The notes under the pieces: generated by a model | The model's database searches: none | What the model was told of the DNA's origin: nothing | Seen by the model: only the letters and a program-made list of their open reading frames with translations | Shown here: positions 11,527-20,222 of the stretch, one piece after another | Layout of the letters: the number at the start of each line of letters is the position of its first letter | How positions within the stretch are numbered: position 1 is the stretch's first letter | NCBI RefSeq assembly: GCF_000231115.1 | Contig: NW_006889835.1 | Coordinates: 35,503-99,502 of the forward strand | Origin: Vittaforma corneae ATCC 50505 | Lineage: Eukaryota > Microsporidia > Nosematidae | Direction: 5' to 3' | Length of the DNA: 64,000 nucleotides | Translations under genes and position numbers: made by a program

Positions 11527-12552
11527 TCACTGTGGCTCTCGAAGGACATCCCCATCAAATTTGACACGGTCTCCAAACATCTCTCTCAATTTTTTCTTAT
11601 CCAGAGTCCATTCTCCATCACCAACCTCTAAAATGTTATTGCCTCTTAAATCCAATAATTGCAATGAATCCGATAGCTCTCTTATAGTGTCTGGTAGTGT
11701 CTCGAGTTCATTATTCCTAAGACCCAGCGCATTTAGATTCTTTAGCTTTCCTATCTCAGCTGGTAATAACTTTAGTTTGTTATTACCGAGAAGCAATACT
11801 TTTAGATTCTTCAGCTTTTCTATCTCAGACGGTAATGACTCTAGCTTATTACTACCAAGAAGTAGTATTTGCAGATTCTTCAGCTTTTCTATCTCAGATG
11901 GTAGTGTCTCAAGATTGTTACGATTGAGATGCAATATCTTTAGATTCTCCAGCCCCTTTATCTCAGCTGGTAATGATTCAAATTCGTTATAACTGAGATC
12001 CAAGTGCTGCAGATTTTTCAACTTTTCTATATCTGCTGGTAATAACTTTAGTTTGTTACCACGGAGGTATAGTTCCTGCAGATTCTCCATCCCTCTTATT
12101 CCAGCTGGTAATAACTTTAGTTTATTATCACTCAAATCTAGTTCGTGTAGGCTCTTCAGATTTCCTATTTCATATGGTAGTGTCTCAAGATTGTTACCAT
12201 TGAGATGCAATATCTTTAGATTTACCAGATCTCCTATCTCAGATGGCAGCGTCTTGAGCTTGTTATTCTTGAGATTCAGCTTTTCTAGCTTCACTAGTCT
12301 CTTAATATTGCTGTCAATAGATGTAATGCCTTGGAAAGGTATGGCTATTTCAGTTTCATTCTCAGGGTACTTTTCAAAACTGTAGTGCAAGAAATGTACT
12401 CCTTGTTCTTCAGTCCCAGGTCCTTCAAGTGGATTAGGCTTTTGAACGCTCCCAGGATTTGTGTCATTGCCAGAGCTCTGGAGCATAGCTCCAATGAATA
12501 CAATCAGATTACATATTGTTTTGTATGTCTTTCTAATTCTTGCCATATTCAT
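11527..12552 (-). CDS. Secreted leucine-rich-repeat protein (type A, copy 2)
   Basis: The product is 341 aa, paralogue of 8421-9305. It has the same basic/hydrophobic N-terminus, the same polar segment before the repeats, and the same LRGNNILE C-terminal cap. It has about 10 LRRs against 7-8 in copy 1, so repeat units have been gained or lost since duplication. Leading residues of the repeats vary while the L/N/LP scaffold is kept, as expected for a binding surface under change. Upstream, an AAATTTT block and ACCCTA precede the ATG as in copy 1. Likely exported or surface protein; ligand unknown. Confidence 0.85.
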   Translation of the reverse strand: MNMARIRKTYKTICNLIVFIGAMLQSSGNDTNPGSVQKPNPLEGPGTEEQGVHFLHYSFEKYPENETEIAIPFQGITSIDSNIKRLVKLEKLNLKNNKLKTLPSEIGDLVNLKILHLNGNNLETLPYEIGNLKSLHELDLSDNKLKLLPAGIRGMENLQELYLRGNKLKLLPADIEKLKNLQHLDLSYNEFESLPAEIKGLENLKILHLNRNNLETLPSEIEKLKNLQILLLGSNKLESLPSEIEKLKNLKVLLLGNNKLKLLPAEIGKLKNLNALGLRNNELETLPDTIRELSDSLQLLDLRGNNILEVGDGEWTLDKKKLREMFGDRVKFDGDVLREPQ

Positions 12553-12934
12553 TAGGGTATGAGTTAAAAAATTTTAAATTAATTAAATTAATTAGAATTT
12601 TGATCGAAAAATCAGTTATAAGTTTAATTGCAAACAAGACAGCCATTGCTGTCAGCATACAACATCAAATGTGCTGGAAACTCTTTGTGAGTAAATTCTG
12701 TCACTTAAAAATAGTGTATTGACAGGTGTTAAGCATATCACACCAGACGGTACTAGGATGTGAGTTCTTGGATATACCAACGTTAGTGCGGCTTGTAATG
12801 CACAATAAAATACCCTAAAGATGTATTGTTTTGTGAAGCTCAGTAAGCTTTATTTATACTCTTTCTTAAATCAGTTCAAAAAAGTTTTGCTGTCAATTAT
12901 CCAAAATTTGCAGTGTAATTGCCAAACACTTGAC

Positions 12935-13393
12935 CTATCTAATGACCATACTATACCGTCTTAAGTATGCCAATTCTTCTAGTTCAAGCATGTCAGTCTG
13001 CATCTTAGTCCACTGTTCTTGCTTTAAAAGTTCAGAGTATCTGATGGCTTCCAAACTCTTTGTGATTTGGAACGTTTAGCTCATAGAGTTGAGTCCTAAT
13101 TCATTGCCACAAGATAATCTCTCGATGTTCAGATTTATGTCTTTTATTTTGTTATTTTGAATATCTCCAAATATCGACAACAGCAGTTAAACTGAGACTG
13201 TTGGACAACACTTGGCTTTCTAAATCTCTCATGGCAACACTATATGCATAAAAAGTCCTCTTAATTTCGCATTTGAAGTGCTGGTCTTTAGTTTTAGTCA
13301 ATTCCCGTTCCAGATTACGAGGTCCTCTGAATATCTGCGCCAGTTTGTCTTCACAGCTTCTTTCTTCTTTTAAAAGTTTTTGAAAATTTTTAC
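12935..13393 (-). pseudogene. Possible decayed gene relic
   Basis: On the minus strand three consecutive open stretches in different frames cover this interval, each ended by a stop (13152, 13076 and 12935). The first lacks an ATG start and reads like a charged helical protein. The second contains NNKIKDINLNIERL, resembling the segment just before the repeats in the neighbouring LRR proteins. The third is a Glu/Leu-rich helix. This fits a broken LRR-like gene, but each piece is short and chance open frames cannot be excluded. Confidence 0.3.
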
Positions 13394-13397
13394 ACCC
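13383..13397 (+). promoter_or_regulatory. AAAATTTTT-CACCC start box of RPS5
   Basis: AAAATTTTT (13383-13391) and CACCC (13393-13397) lie directly before the ATG at 13400. This is the clearest example of the start-proximal pattern seen at most genes in the window and implies a very short 5' UTR. Confidence 0.6.
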
Positions 13398-13399
13398 AC

Positions 13400-13969
13400 A
13401 TGGAAAACATAAAGTTATTCAACCTCTATCCATACACAGAAGTAAAGGTAAGCGATGAGACACTTGTTCCATTTATCAACGTGTCGGCACCAGGAATATT
13501 TCCTCATACATGCACCAAGATTAACCTTGGCCGATTTGGAAAGGCTAAGACAAGCATTGTAGAGCGGTTTGCTGTCCATCTTATGCAACATGGAAGAAAC
13601 TCTGGAAAGAAAAGACTGGTTATAAGACTGTTTAGAGAGGCCTGCGTCATCATGCATAAACTGACCAAGGAGAACCCAGTTCAACTGCTTGTCGACGCAT
13701 GTATAAATGCGGGCCCAAGAGAGTCATCGTCACGAGTGGGAAGAGGAGGAAATATGAAAAGAACGTCTGTAGATGTTTCTCCTTACAGGAGATTGAATAT
13801 TGCACTGAGGCTTCTGGCTGAAGGCATTAGGACCACAGCTTTCAAAAACAAGAAGACTATGCCCGAGATCATTGCTAACGAGATAATGGCAGCAGCAAAG
13901 AACAGTCAGAACTCCTATGCTGTCAAGAAAAAGGAGGAAATTGAAAGAGTGGCCAAGTCTAATCGTTAA
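13400..13969 (+). CDS. RPS5: 40S ribosomal protein S5 (uS7)
   Basis: The product is 189 aa, the usual length for eukaryotic uS7. Recognisable family segments are GRFGKAKTSIVERF near residue 43, the central VQLLVDACINAGPRE, the RVGRGG loop with SVDVSPYRR, and the C-terminal KKKEEIERVAKSNR. uS7 lies in the head of the small subunit at the mRNA exit and E site and contacts 18S rRNA. The start is fixed by homology and by the AAAATTTTT-CACCC box immediately upstream. No intron is needed to keep the frame. Confidence 0.95.
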   Translation: MENIKLFNLYPYTEVKVSDETLVPFINVSAPGIFPHTCTKINLGRFGKAKTSIVERFAVHLMQHGRNSGKKRLVIRLFREACVIMHKLTKENPVQLLVDACINAGPRESSSRVGRGGNMKRTSVDVSPYRRLNIALRLLAEGIRTTAFKNKKTMPEIIANEIMAAAKNSQNSYAVKKKEEIERVAKSNR

Positions 13970-14361
13970 ATTTTTTATATTTTCATTTTATACTTTACAT
14001 CGCTGCCGTTATGATCTGTTTAGTGTTATATATCCATGCTTGATAGCGTGAAGTGGGATTGCGCAAATGTTATTGAAGAGGGTTTTCAAACTAGCATATT
14101 TTTAGCTTGGTGGTCGGCATTTATTCTACAGTTGACATTATTCTCGATTTCGTACTACAAGTAAACAAATCTTTTCCTTCTTGCACTCGAGCATATACAA
14201 CTGCACACATGTTGTAAAAATACTATTTATTCTTAATTTAGACTATCTGCACGACCTTTTCGCTGCATTCTTGCACCCCCTTTCTGCCAAGTTGGTGCAC
14301 AGTCAAACGTCTCATTCCTCCTTTGTCCTCCCTATTGTTTGCAAAATTCACCACCCTGCAA
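13970..14361. other. Intergenic spacer RPS5 to membrane-protein gene
   Basis: About 390 bases with no convincing frame or RNA motif. The only notable element is the C-rich box CCACCCTG just before the next ATG. Confidence 0.5.
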
Positions 14362-15102
14362 ATGTCAACAAATGAGTTGATAAACAAGTTAAAGGCCCAG
14401 CAGGATGCTTTGCCATCAATAAAAGAGCTCAAGGTCGGAACTGAATCGTTTGAGCCTATCTTCTCAATCGCAAGTACAATTCTAAAAACAAAATCCCTTA
14501 TCGATGAAGGTACTGATCCCATTTTCACTGAATTACTGTTGCCCCATCTAGCAACAACCTTTGGGCCACCACTTATTGCTAACGCAATCTATCCCCGATT
14601 CAAATTTTCACAACGCGATCTGGTCGTCTACCTTATTGGCTTTATTCTGTCGCTGTTTGTTCACTCAAATAGCTTCCTAATGTTTTTTATCAAAGAAGTA
14701 CCATATGTTTCCAGGTTTTTCTCTCTTGTAAAAATGAAGAACTCAACAGAAGACACTTTTCTGATGTTCTGTTGGGTTATCACCTGTGACATTGCGGGAC
14801 AGTTTATATCGAAATTGACTTTCAAGAAAAAATTCAAGGTCAAGACACTAGATCTCCTGAAAATGGTAGTTGTTTACGGCGGAGTGCTTGCTCTTAGACA
14901 GTACAGGATGCCTGACTATTACGTTATTGTTGTGGCTAATATTGTGCCTTTGAGCATAAAAGCAGTTGAATATTTAAAGAAAGTACCAGCGATGAAGATA
15001 AAACACACAGAATGTATTAAGGAAGAAGACAAGAAAGCTCCAATTAGGAAGGCACCCAAGAGGAAAGCAAGTCTTTCTGCAAAACTTGAAAAAAGTAAAT
15101 GA
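14362..15102 (+). CDS. TRIC-like intracellular cation channel (putative)
   Basis: The product is 246 aa from the ATG at 14362, which follows CCACCCTG by three bases. Several hydrophobic segments span about residues 55-215. The order resembles trimeric intracellular cation (TRIC) channels: an FEPIFSIASTIL segment, a YLIGFILSLF helix, then FIKEVPYVSRFFSLVKM, which resembles the TRIC KEV-x-R motif, and a late helix with ...YGGVLALRQYRMP followed by another membrane segment. TRIC channels carry K+ counter-current across ER-type membranes during Ca2+ release. The Lys/Arg-rich tail (residues 220-246) should be cytosolic. The assignment rests on motif order only; a generic multi-pass membrane protein is the alternative. 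Confidence 0.55.
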   Translation: MSTNELINKLKAQQDALPSIKELKVGTESFEPIFSIASTILKTKSLIDEGTDPIFTELLLPHLATTFGPPLIANAIYPRFKFSQRDLVVYLIGFILSLFVHSNSFLMFFIKEVPYVSRFFSLVKMKNSTEDTFLMFCWVITCDIAGQFISKLTFKKKFKVKTLDLLKMVVVYGGVLALRQYRMPDYYVIVVANIVPLSIKAVEYLKKVPAMKIKHTECIKEEDKKAPIRKAPKRKASLSAKLEKSK

Positions 15103-15232
15103 AAAACTCATCACAGTTGTATTTTATACTGTCTTTGGATTAGACGTCTTTTTTATATAGATAGTGTTGTTGAAAGTTACACTTAGCAAAAACTTTGGCA
15201 ATCTAGCAATCACTATATCCAAAAAACATTAT

Positions 15233-15430
15233 TTAATTGTAAATCTTGAATCCAATAAATTCAGCATTCTGATGCAAACATCTTCTGCAAAGATTAATAT
15301 CGCACATTCTATTAAACCCACGATGGTTGTTGCATCTTCTACATCTTCTCTGTCCTTTTCCACCGTGAACTGCATGTGAATTTGGAAGCTCTTTCTCTAC
15401 ATCAGATCTTACTTTCAAATCGTGTGGCAT
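15233..15430 (-). CDS. RPS29: 40S ribosomal protein S29 (uS14)
   Basis: The product is 65 aa. The zinc-binding ribosomal signature is clear: CRRC, then NNHRGFNRM, then CRRC, ending in IGFKIYN as in uS14. The HGGKGQRRCRRC segment corresponds to the conserved HSRxGKGxRxCRxC entry. uS14 sits in the small-subunit head. The ATG at 15430 was chosen over longer non-ATG frames because CACCC lies directly before it, preceded by two AAAATTTT blocks. The N-terminal region (about 25 residues before the zinc domain) is slightly longer than usual. It is convergent with the membrane-protein gene at 14362-15102. Confidence 0.92.
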   Translation of the reverse strand: MPHDLKVRSDVEKELPNSHAVHGGKGQRRCRRCNNHRGFNRMCDINLCRRCLHQNAEFIGFKIYN

Positions 15431-15454
15431 GGGTGCAAAATTTTTTAAAATTTT
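15431..15454 (-). promoter_or_regulatory. Doubled AAAATTTT plus CACCC start box of RPS29
   Basis: On the minus strand, two AAAATTTT blocks (15447-15454 and 15437-15444) are followed by GCACCC directly abutting the ATG. This arrangement decided the start codon and matches the box before RPS5. Confidence 0.6.
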
Positions 15455-15693
15455 AACAGAAGGAGACTGAGCTAAACAATAGAAGAAGCTCAAAAATAAA
15501 TATGGAGGTGCCACGGGTGAGCTCTAATAAAACTGCCTACATTTCAAGCGCTATCTGTGCATCGTGGACAAAATAAACGCTGCAACTACGTGCCCTTGGA
15601 TAGCCACACGGCAATTGAATGGCCCATTTCTATTGCCTTGATGCTGTTTACTGTCTGAAACTTTACCTTAAATAATTGTCGAAACAAAAAACA

Positions 15694-15873
15694 ATGGTTT
15701 TGGTAGAAACTGAGAAGGAAAATACAATAACTCTGAAAGATTGCATACAGTACTTTCTTATACTTATCGTTATCCTTTTGCTTACATTAGTATACGATAC
15801 AATTAAAACTAAGATCAAAAAAATACTTCAAGGACATCAAAATGGAAGCTCAAAGGAAAATTCAAGTAAATAG
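15694..15873 (+). CDS. Small single-pass membrane protein, unknown
   Basis: The product is 59 aa. A charged N-terminus (residues 1-18) precedes one strongly hydrophobic segment of about 20 residues (YFLILIVILLLTLVY). A Lys-rich stretch and a short polar tail follow. No C-rich box lies directly before the ATG, which lowers confidence. The topology would suit a small ER or mitosomal membrane subunit, but no family was recognised. Confidence 0.35.
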   Translation: MVLVETEKENTITLKDCIQYFLILIVILLLTLVYDTIKTKIKKILQGHQNGSSKENSSK

Positions 15874-16028
15874 AGAGCATGGTCTCTGATGCATTTAAAG
15901 AGTGATTTGCCGCTGCACAAGCACAAAAGTACAATTTGCTGGCTTCTTGCTGGGAAGCATTGTAAATCAGCCAATGGTTCTTCGCTATTTGTAACTAAAA
16001 TAATAAATAGAGAAAATTATACCCATCC

Positions 16029-17516
16029 ATGATTTGCATTCTAAAGCTCATAGCAGTCCTTCATCCAAAGAATGTAGTGTGCAGAGATACATCTAATATT
16101 CAAAGTGAGGAGATCTCAAATGGGCCCTTTGAAATCTCCAAGCAAGCTCTGTTCAAGTATGAAACTGGGGATATCTCCGGAGCACAGAAAATATTCTCAG
16201 AAAACTGGAGCAAGTTTTCTTCAATAGAGCTGTTTCAAACGAGCTATCTTTCCTTTCTTCTTAAAACCGGACAGTACCAGAAGATGTTTGAACTAAAAAA
16301 TATTCAAGGTGAAAAAAACATTGAAATGCTGCAACAAGCTAAAGAGTGCTTGAGAAAGCTACTGTCAAACGATCCTAAGCAGATACTGTCTCTCATAGAG
16401 ATATCTCCCGACTCCCTGGAAGCTAACAGTGCTGTTATCAAGCAACTCATTAAGTCCGGCGATGTTCGCAAAGCTCAGCAGTATCTGGTGCAGCTTGAAA
16501 AAGTATATCCGCGGAACAATGAAGTCCTGAATCTGCGTATAATGGTTGACATATCACTAGAGAATATAGGCAGCGCTATGGATGCTTTGAAAAGAGCTGA
16601 TTTCAATCTACATACAACCTTCAAAACACTATATACAACCGTTCAATCGATTCTCAGCATATCCGACATTGACATGAAGCTGAATAGACTCCTGGGAATG
16701 TATCGAGAGCTGTATGGCCTGCAGTTCAGCTCCCCAGACACGTTTGGATTGTTTTCGTATCTCTATAGATTTACCCTGAGAAAAATTGTAGAGATAGGAT
16801 GTGACAGTCTTAAACCTGTGGAGTCATTTGCTAGATTGCTCCTAAAACTAGAAAAGAACGAATTTTCAATATTTTACTATATTAAATCACTAATTATAGA
16901 TAGAAAATTGAAGACGGCGCTTGATGAGCTAGCCAACTATGACAAGGAGCTGGGCCACAATGCAAAAAATAGTCTCAAGCAATTTGTACAGCAAATGCAG
17001 AGTAAGATTGACGAGGAAGAAAAGGCCAGGGAAGAGGAGAGAAGGAGGCAGAAAGAGTGGGAGCAAAGAGAACGACAGCGCTCATATGAGAGACAGGCAA
17101 CAAGCAAGGCTGGACAGGACTTTCTGGGATACTACAAGGCATTGGGCGTAGACAAGGCTGTTACGGCAGATAATCTGAAAAAAGTTCATCGTAAGAAAAT
17201 ACGAGAGGCTACTAAAAAAGCAGCTAAAAACACTAGCATTACACAAGAGCAGAAGGATGGCGAAGCCAAGCTTATCAATAAGGCGTTCCAGATACTATCA
17301 GATCCCGAGAAGAAGAAGATGTACGATCTCGGCATAGATCCCGAGAAGGGCCCACAATATGGAGATCGCCAACACCAAGGATATGGCTATGGATCAGGTG
17401 GACCGTTCTTTGATGAAGATCAAATCAACGAAATCTTCCAATCGTTCTTTGGCGGCGGTGGAGGCAGACGAGGCGGCGGTAGATATCAGAGGAGAACCCA
17501 GTATATTTTTTTGTAG
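16029..17516 (+). CDS. ER J-domain/TPR protein, p58IPK/DNAJC3-like, lacking HPD
   Basis: The product is 495 aa. A hydrophobic N-terminus (residues 2-11) could be an ER signal. TPR-like helical repeats occupy about 30-330 (ALFKYETGDISGAQKIF is a typical TPR helix pair). A highly charged Glu/Arg linker follows (330-360), then a C-terminal J domain from GYYKALGVDKAV to LINKAFQILSDPEKKKMYD, and a Gly-rich tail. The order TPR-J domain-GF region is that of DNAJC3/p58IPK, an ER co-chaperone that delivers clients to BiP. The canonical HPD between helices II and III is absent: the aligned position reads roughly TKK. ACCCATCC lies directly before the ATG. Confidence 0.75.
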   Translation: MICILKLIAVLHPKNVVCRDTSNIQSEEISNGPFEISKQALFKYETGDISGAQKIFSENWSKFSSIELFQTSYLSFLLKTGQYQKMFELKNIQGEKNIEMLQQAKECLRKLLSNDPKQILSLIEISPDSLEANSAVIKQLIKSGDVRKAQQYLVQLEKVYPRNNEVLNLRIMVDISLENIGSAMDALKRADFNLHTTFKTLYTTVQSILSISDIDMKLNRLLGMYRELYGLQFSSPDTFGLFSYLYRFTLRKIVEIGCDSLKPVESFARLLLKLEKNEFSIFYYIKSLIIDRKLKTALDELANYDKELGHNAKNSLKQFVQQMQSKIDEEEKAREEERRRQKEWEQRERQRSYERQATSKAGQDFLGYYKALGVDKAVTADNLKKVHRKKIREATKKAAKNTSITQEQKDGEAKLINKAFQILSDPEKKKMYDLGIDPEKGPQYGDRQHQGYGYGSGGPFFDEDQINEIFQSFFGGGGGRRGGGRYQRRTQYIFL

Positions 17517-17794
17517 TTGCAGCCAATATCACGAAAGTTTAGTTATACGGGCACTTGTCTGAAAATACTACTTATCTTCCTGGTTTAAAATATTAAATTA
17601 CAGAAATATCAATTCGTTTTTCAAGCTGTATCTTTAGTATAATTTAATAAATGCATGGACTTTTAGATAAATGAAACTAAAGAAGCAGCAATGCACATTT
17701 GGATGTTAGCCGGTTTCTGGCAGTTCTTAAATAAACCGATTCTGGTTCGCATAGTATCCTAGCTGGATTCCTGTGCTGCTCCATCGTTGATTTT

Positions 17795-18106
17795 TTATTC
17801 AAAGGGTGATACAAATGTAGATTTATCTTCATGCAGCTTTTTCATGTCTTCATTTTCATCCTCTTCTTTCAAAGCATATTCAGTCTCCTCTATGCCTGTC
17901 TGGAACCGAGAAATGTCGTGTGAGAATATACACTCGTCACCCTTTGAACAGCCATTTTTAGCGTAGAACTTACACAAGATATTTGGGAAGTACGGGCTGT
18001 GCTTTTTCTTTATCTTTTTTGGTGCCTCTAGAACTTCGTCCTTGTTTAAATACTTTGAAATATAGACTTTTGAATGATGGGTTGGAACATTCAGCTTCCT
18101 GAGCAT
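17795..18106 (-). CDS. Small CCCH zinc-finger protein
   Basis: The product is 103 aa. A single CCCH finger (C-x7-C-x5-C-x3-H) lies near residues 45-63 with the core CKFYAKNGCSKGDECIFSH. It follows a basic Lys-rich segment (KKIKKKHSP) and precedes an acidic tail. Such fingers usually bind single-stranded RNA in splicing, 3'-end processing or mRNA decay. The single finger and small size do not allow a specific assignment. CCC lies a few bases before the ATG. Confidence 0.7.
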   Translation of the reverse strand: MLRKLNVPTHHSKVYISKYLNKDEVLEAPKKIKKKHSPYFPNILCKFYAKNGCSKGDECIFSHDISRFQTGIEETEYALKEEDENEDMKKLHEDKSTFVSPFE

Positions 18107-18249
18107 TAAATGGGCTCGGTGAAAAGCAGCCTATTCGTCGGAGATGCATGCACTCTTAGTAACAAAATAAAGCACGTACAGTTACATTAAATGTGTATAA
18201 TATCCAATACATCATTCCTCAATAGACTTATTGGTTAAAACGACTAATT

Positions 18250-19950
18250 TTAATCTTTTCTCAAGTTTTCATAAAACTCAATCATCCTTTTTACCTGTCC
18301 CTCGTCAGGCCTTTCTGTTTCATCTATTATGCTTTCTTCATTAACGCTGCCAATACCATACTCGTCTGGATTGTCTGTCATGCTGAACGAATCTGATGTA
18401 TTCGGACTTTCTGAGATACCCAGCTGTTCGTTGTTAAATAAATTGTCGGCCGCTCCATCAGCATTCTCCTGCTGAGCAATCTCGCTCTTGTTTTTTCGAT
18501 CACCTCTGTGCAGTATTACTTCAAACTCGCTTTTTTCAGGCATTGTAATATGAATAACAACATTTTCTGCATCATTTTTAATTTTCTTGACACTCTTTGA
18601 AGATATACTTCCCATGGACGGGATATTTGTGCTTCCCATTCCACTGGATATGCTATGCTGATCTTCATACAGCTGCGCCTTCGCCAGGTCGTTAATCATA
18701 TTTGCCACTTCGCTTTCGGATGCATATGCCGTATCCTCCTGCATGCCATTCTCCGCATATTCATCTGCTGACTGGTTTATAACTATGTTACCGACATCTT
18801 GCAGCGACTTTTCAACTGGATAATTATTCACTACAAAGATGGGCTCCTGCGCATTCCTGATGGCAGCCCGATCTGTAGATCTCCGGCCTTCTGGACTGGG
18901 CATTAGATTCTTTATCATTTCAACAGGATTGGCATTATTTGTCTGCTTTTCTCCAAGGTTGTTAAGATGGCAGGCCCTGGCTAGAGTTTCATTTTCAGGC
19001 CCCAGCCCTGCTTTTGGCTGAGCAGCAGGTGGACTAATATTTAGGAACGCACCTGCTTCTTTGTTCACCATCTCTGCATTGGGAGACACTGCTGTGGTTG
19101 TGAAAAGTTGAGGCGGTATTTTCATATTGGCTGAGTCTCGGCCGGCAATGTTTGAACATGGAGCAGGAGCACAATTCATTGGTAAAAGAACGTTGTCTGC
19201 AACATTTTCTAGCTTGCTAGAGGCTGCCGTTCTTGGAGCACTATTTCCGGCCATAATGATTTTTGGCGAATAGTTGGCATTAGCCTTAGATGACAAGCTT
19301 CCAGCATTGTTTCCAGCTATGGGCAGATTGCCACTGGTTTTATTAGCTATGACGATATTAGGCAAATCTGTACTTACCTTCCTGGATGTGTTGGGCTTTA
19401 AACCAGCAGCCGACAGGTTACTCTTTATGCTCTTTCTACTATGCTCTTGCGGCTGTTCTGCAAGCTTCTGAAGCGTCTGCTGCATCTCTCTCAGACTCAT
19501 TGTAGATTCCTCACCATCTTCAATATCTATTACCCTAATATTCCCCTTGTCCTTTCTTGAACGCTGTTCATTGCCTGTGCTTTCATTTTTGGTGGTAGTT
19601 TTCTCCAAACCACCATCCTTGTTTTCGTCCTCAGGCGTCATATGATCATCTGGCTCCTCGTTATTTAAAATATCAAACTGTTTCAATCTGACACAGCTGT
19701 TTTGAATGTCCATCTGAAATAAAGCGACATTATTGGACCCATCCCCTAAATCTGAAATGCTATCGATTATTTTAATCTTATATTTCTCTCTATTTCCGTC
19801 TATGTTTTTGATTGAAAACTCTGAGCCGTTGTTTTTGAGCGTGTCTTTAAGGTTTTCTAAAAACTCCGGGTTGTTTAAAGGCTCTTGAGATAGGTGTGCT
19901 GCAGAAAACTCAATAATATACTCTATCTGATCGGCATCATTCTTTGTCAT
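18250..19950 (-). CDS. Large disordered acidic protein, unknown
   Basis: The product is 566 aa from the ATG at 19950; a longer frame starts only with TTG. The first ~90 residues look folded (alternating hydrophobics, with FSIKNIDGNREKYKIKIID). The rest is low-complexity, rich in Asn, Ser, Glu and Pro, with an Ala/Pro/Asn stretch at about 190-350. A short possible beta segment (VVIHITMPEKSEFEVIL) lies near 465-480, and the C-terminus is helical and charged (EGQVKRMIEFYENLRKD). No domain was recognised. It is divergent from the gene at 20223. Confidence 0.65.
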   Translation of the reverse strand: MTKNDADQIEYIIEFSAAHLSQEPLNNPEFLENLKDTLKNNGSEFSIKNIDGNREKYKIKIIDSISDLGDGSNNVALFQMDIQNSCVRLKQFDILNNEEPDDHMTPEDENKDGGLEKTTTKNESTGNEQRSRKDKGNIRVIDIEDGEESTMSLREMQQTLQKLAEQPQEHSRKSIKSNLSAAGLKPNTSRKVSTDLPNIVIANKTSGNLPIAGNNAGSLSSKANANYSPKIIMAGNSAPRTAASSKLENVADNVLLPMNCAPAPCSNIAGRDSANMKIPPQLFTTTAVSPNAEMVNKEAGAFLNISPPAAQPKAGLGPENETLARACHLNNLGEKQTNNANPVEMIKNLMPSPEGRRSTDRAAIRNAQEPIFVVNNYPVEKSLQDVGNIVINQSADEYAENGMQEDTAYASESEVANMINDLAKAQLYEDQHSISSGMGSTNIPSMGSISSKSVKKIKNDAENVVIHITMPEKSEFEVILHRGDRKNKSEIAQQENADGAADNLFNNEQLGISESPNTSDSFSMTDNPDEYGIGSVNEESIIDETERPDEGQVKRMIEFYENLRKD

Positions 19951-20222
19951 AGTTAATGAGTTTATTATGAGATTTAAAATATTCACATGAGCTTGAAACA
20001 ATAGGGGCCAATCGGAATCGCCCAGGGCAAGCTCTCATTTACATGTGTTCAATGGTTACCGTCCACCTCTGCATACAGTTTGCCATGGCACAATGTGCTT
20101 TTATGTCACTTTGATGCATAATTGTATTCTCGATCTTTCTATTTTTTACTTGCCTTCTTTATTTATTTACCTGTCTTTCATCTGAAAATTTTTACAAGAG
20201 CAATCTCAAGCTTGCCCTGTAT

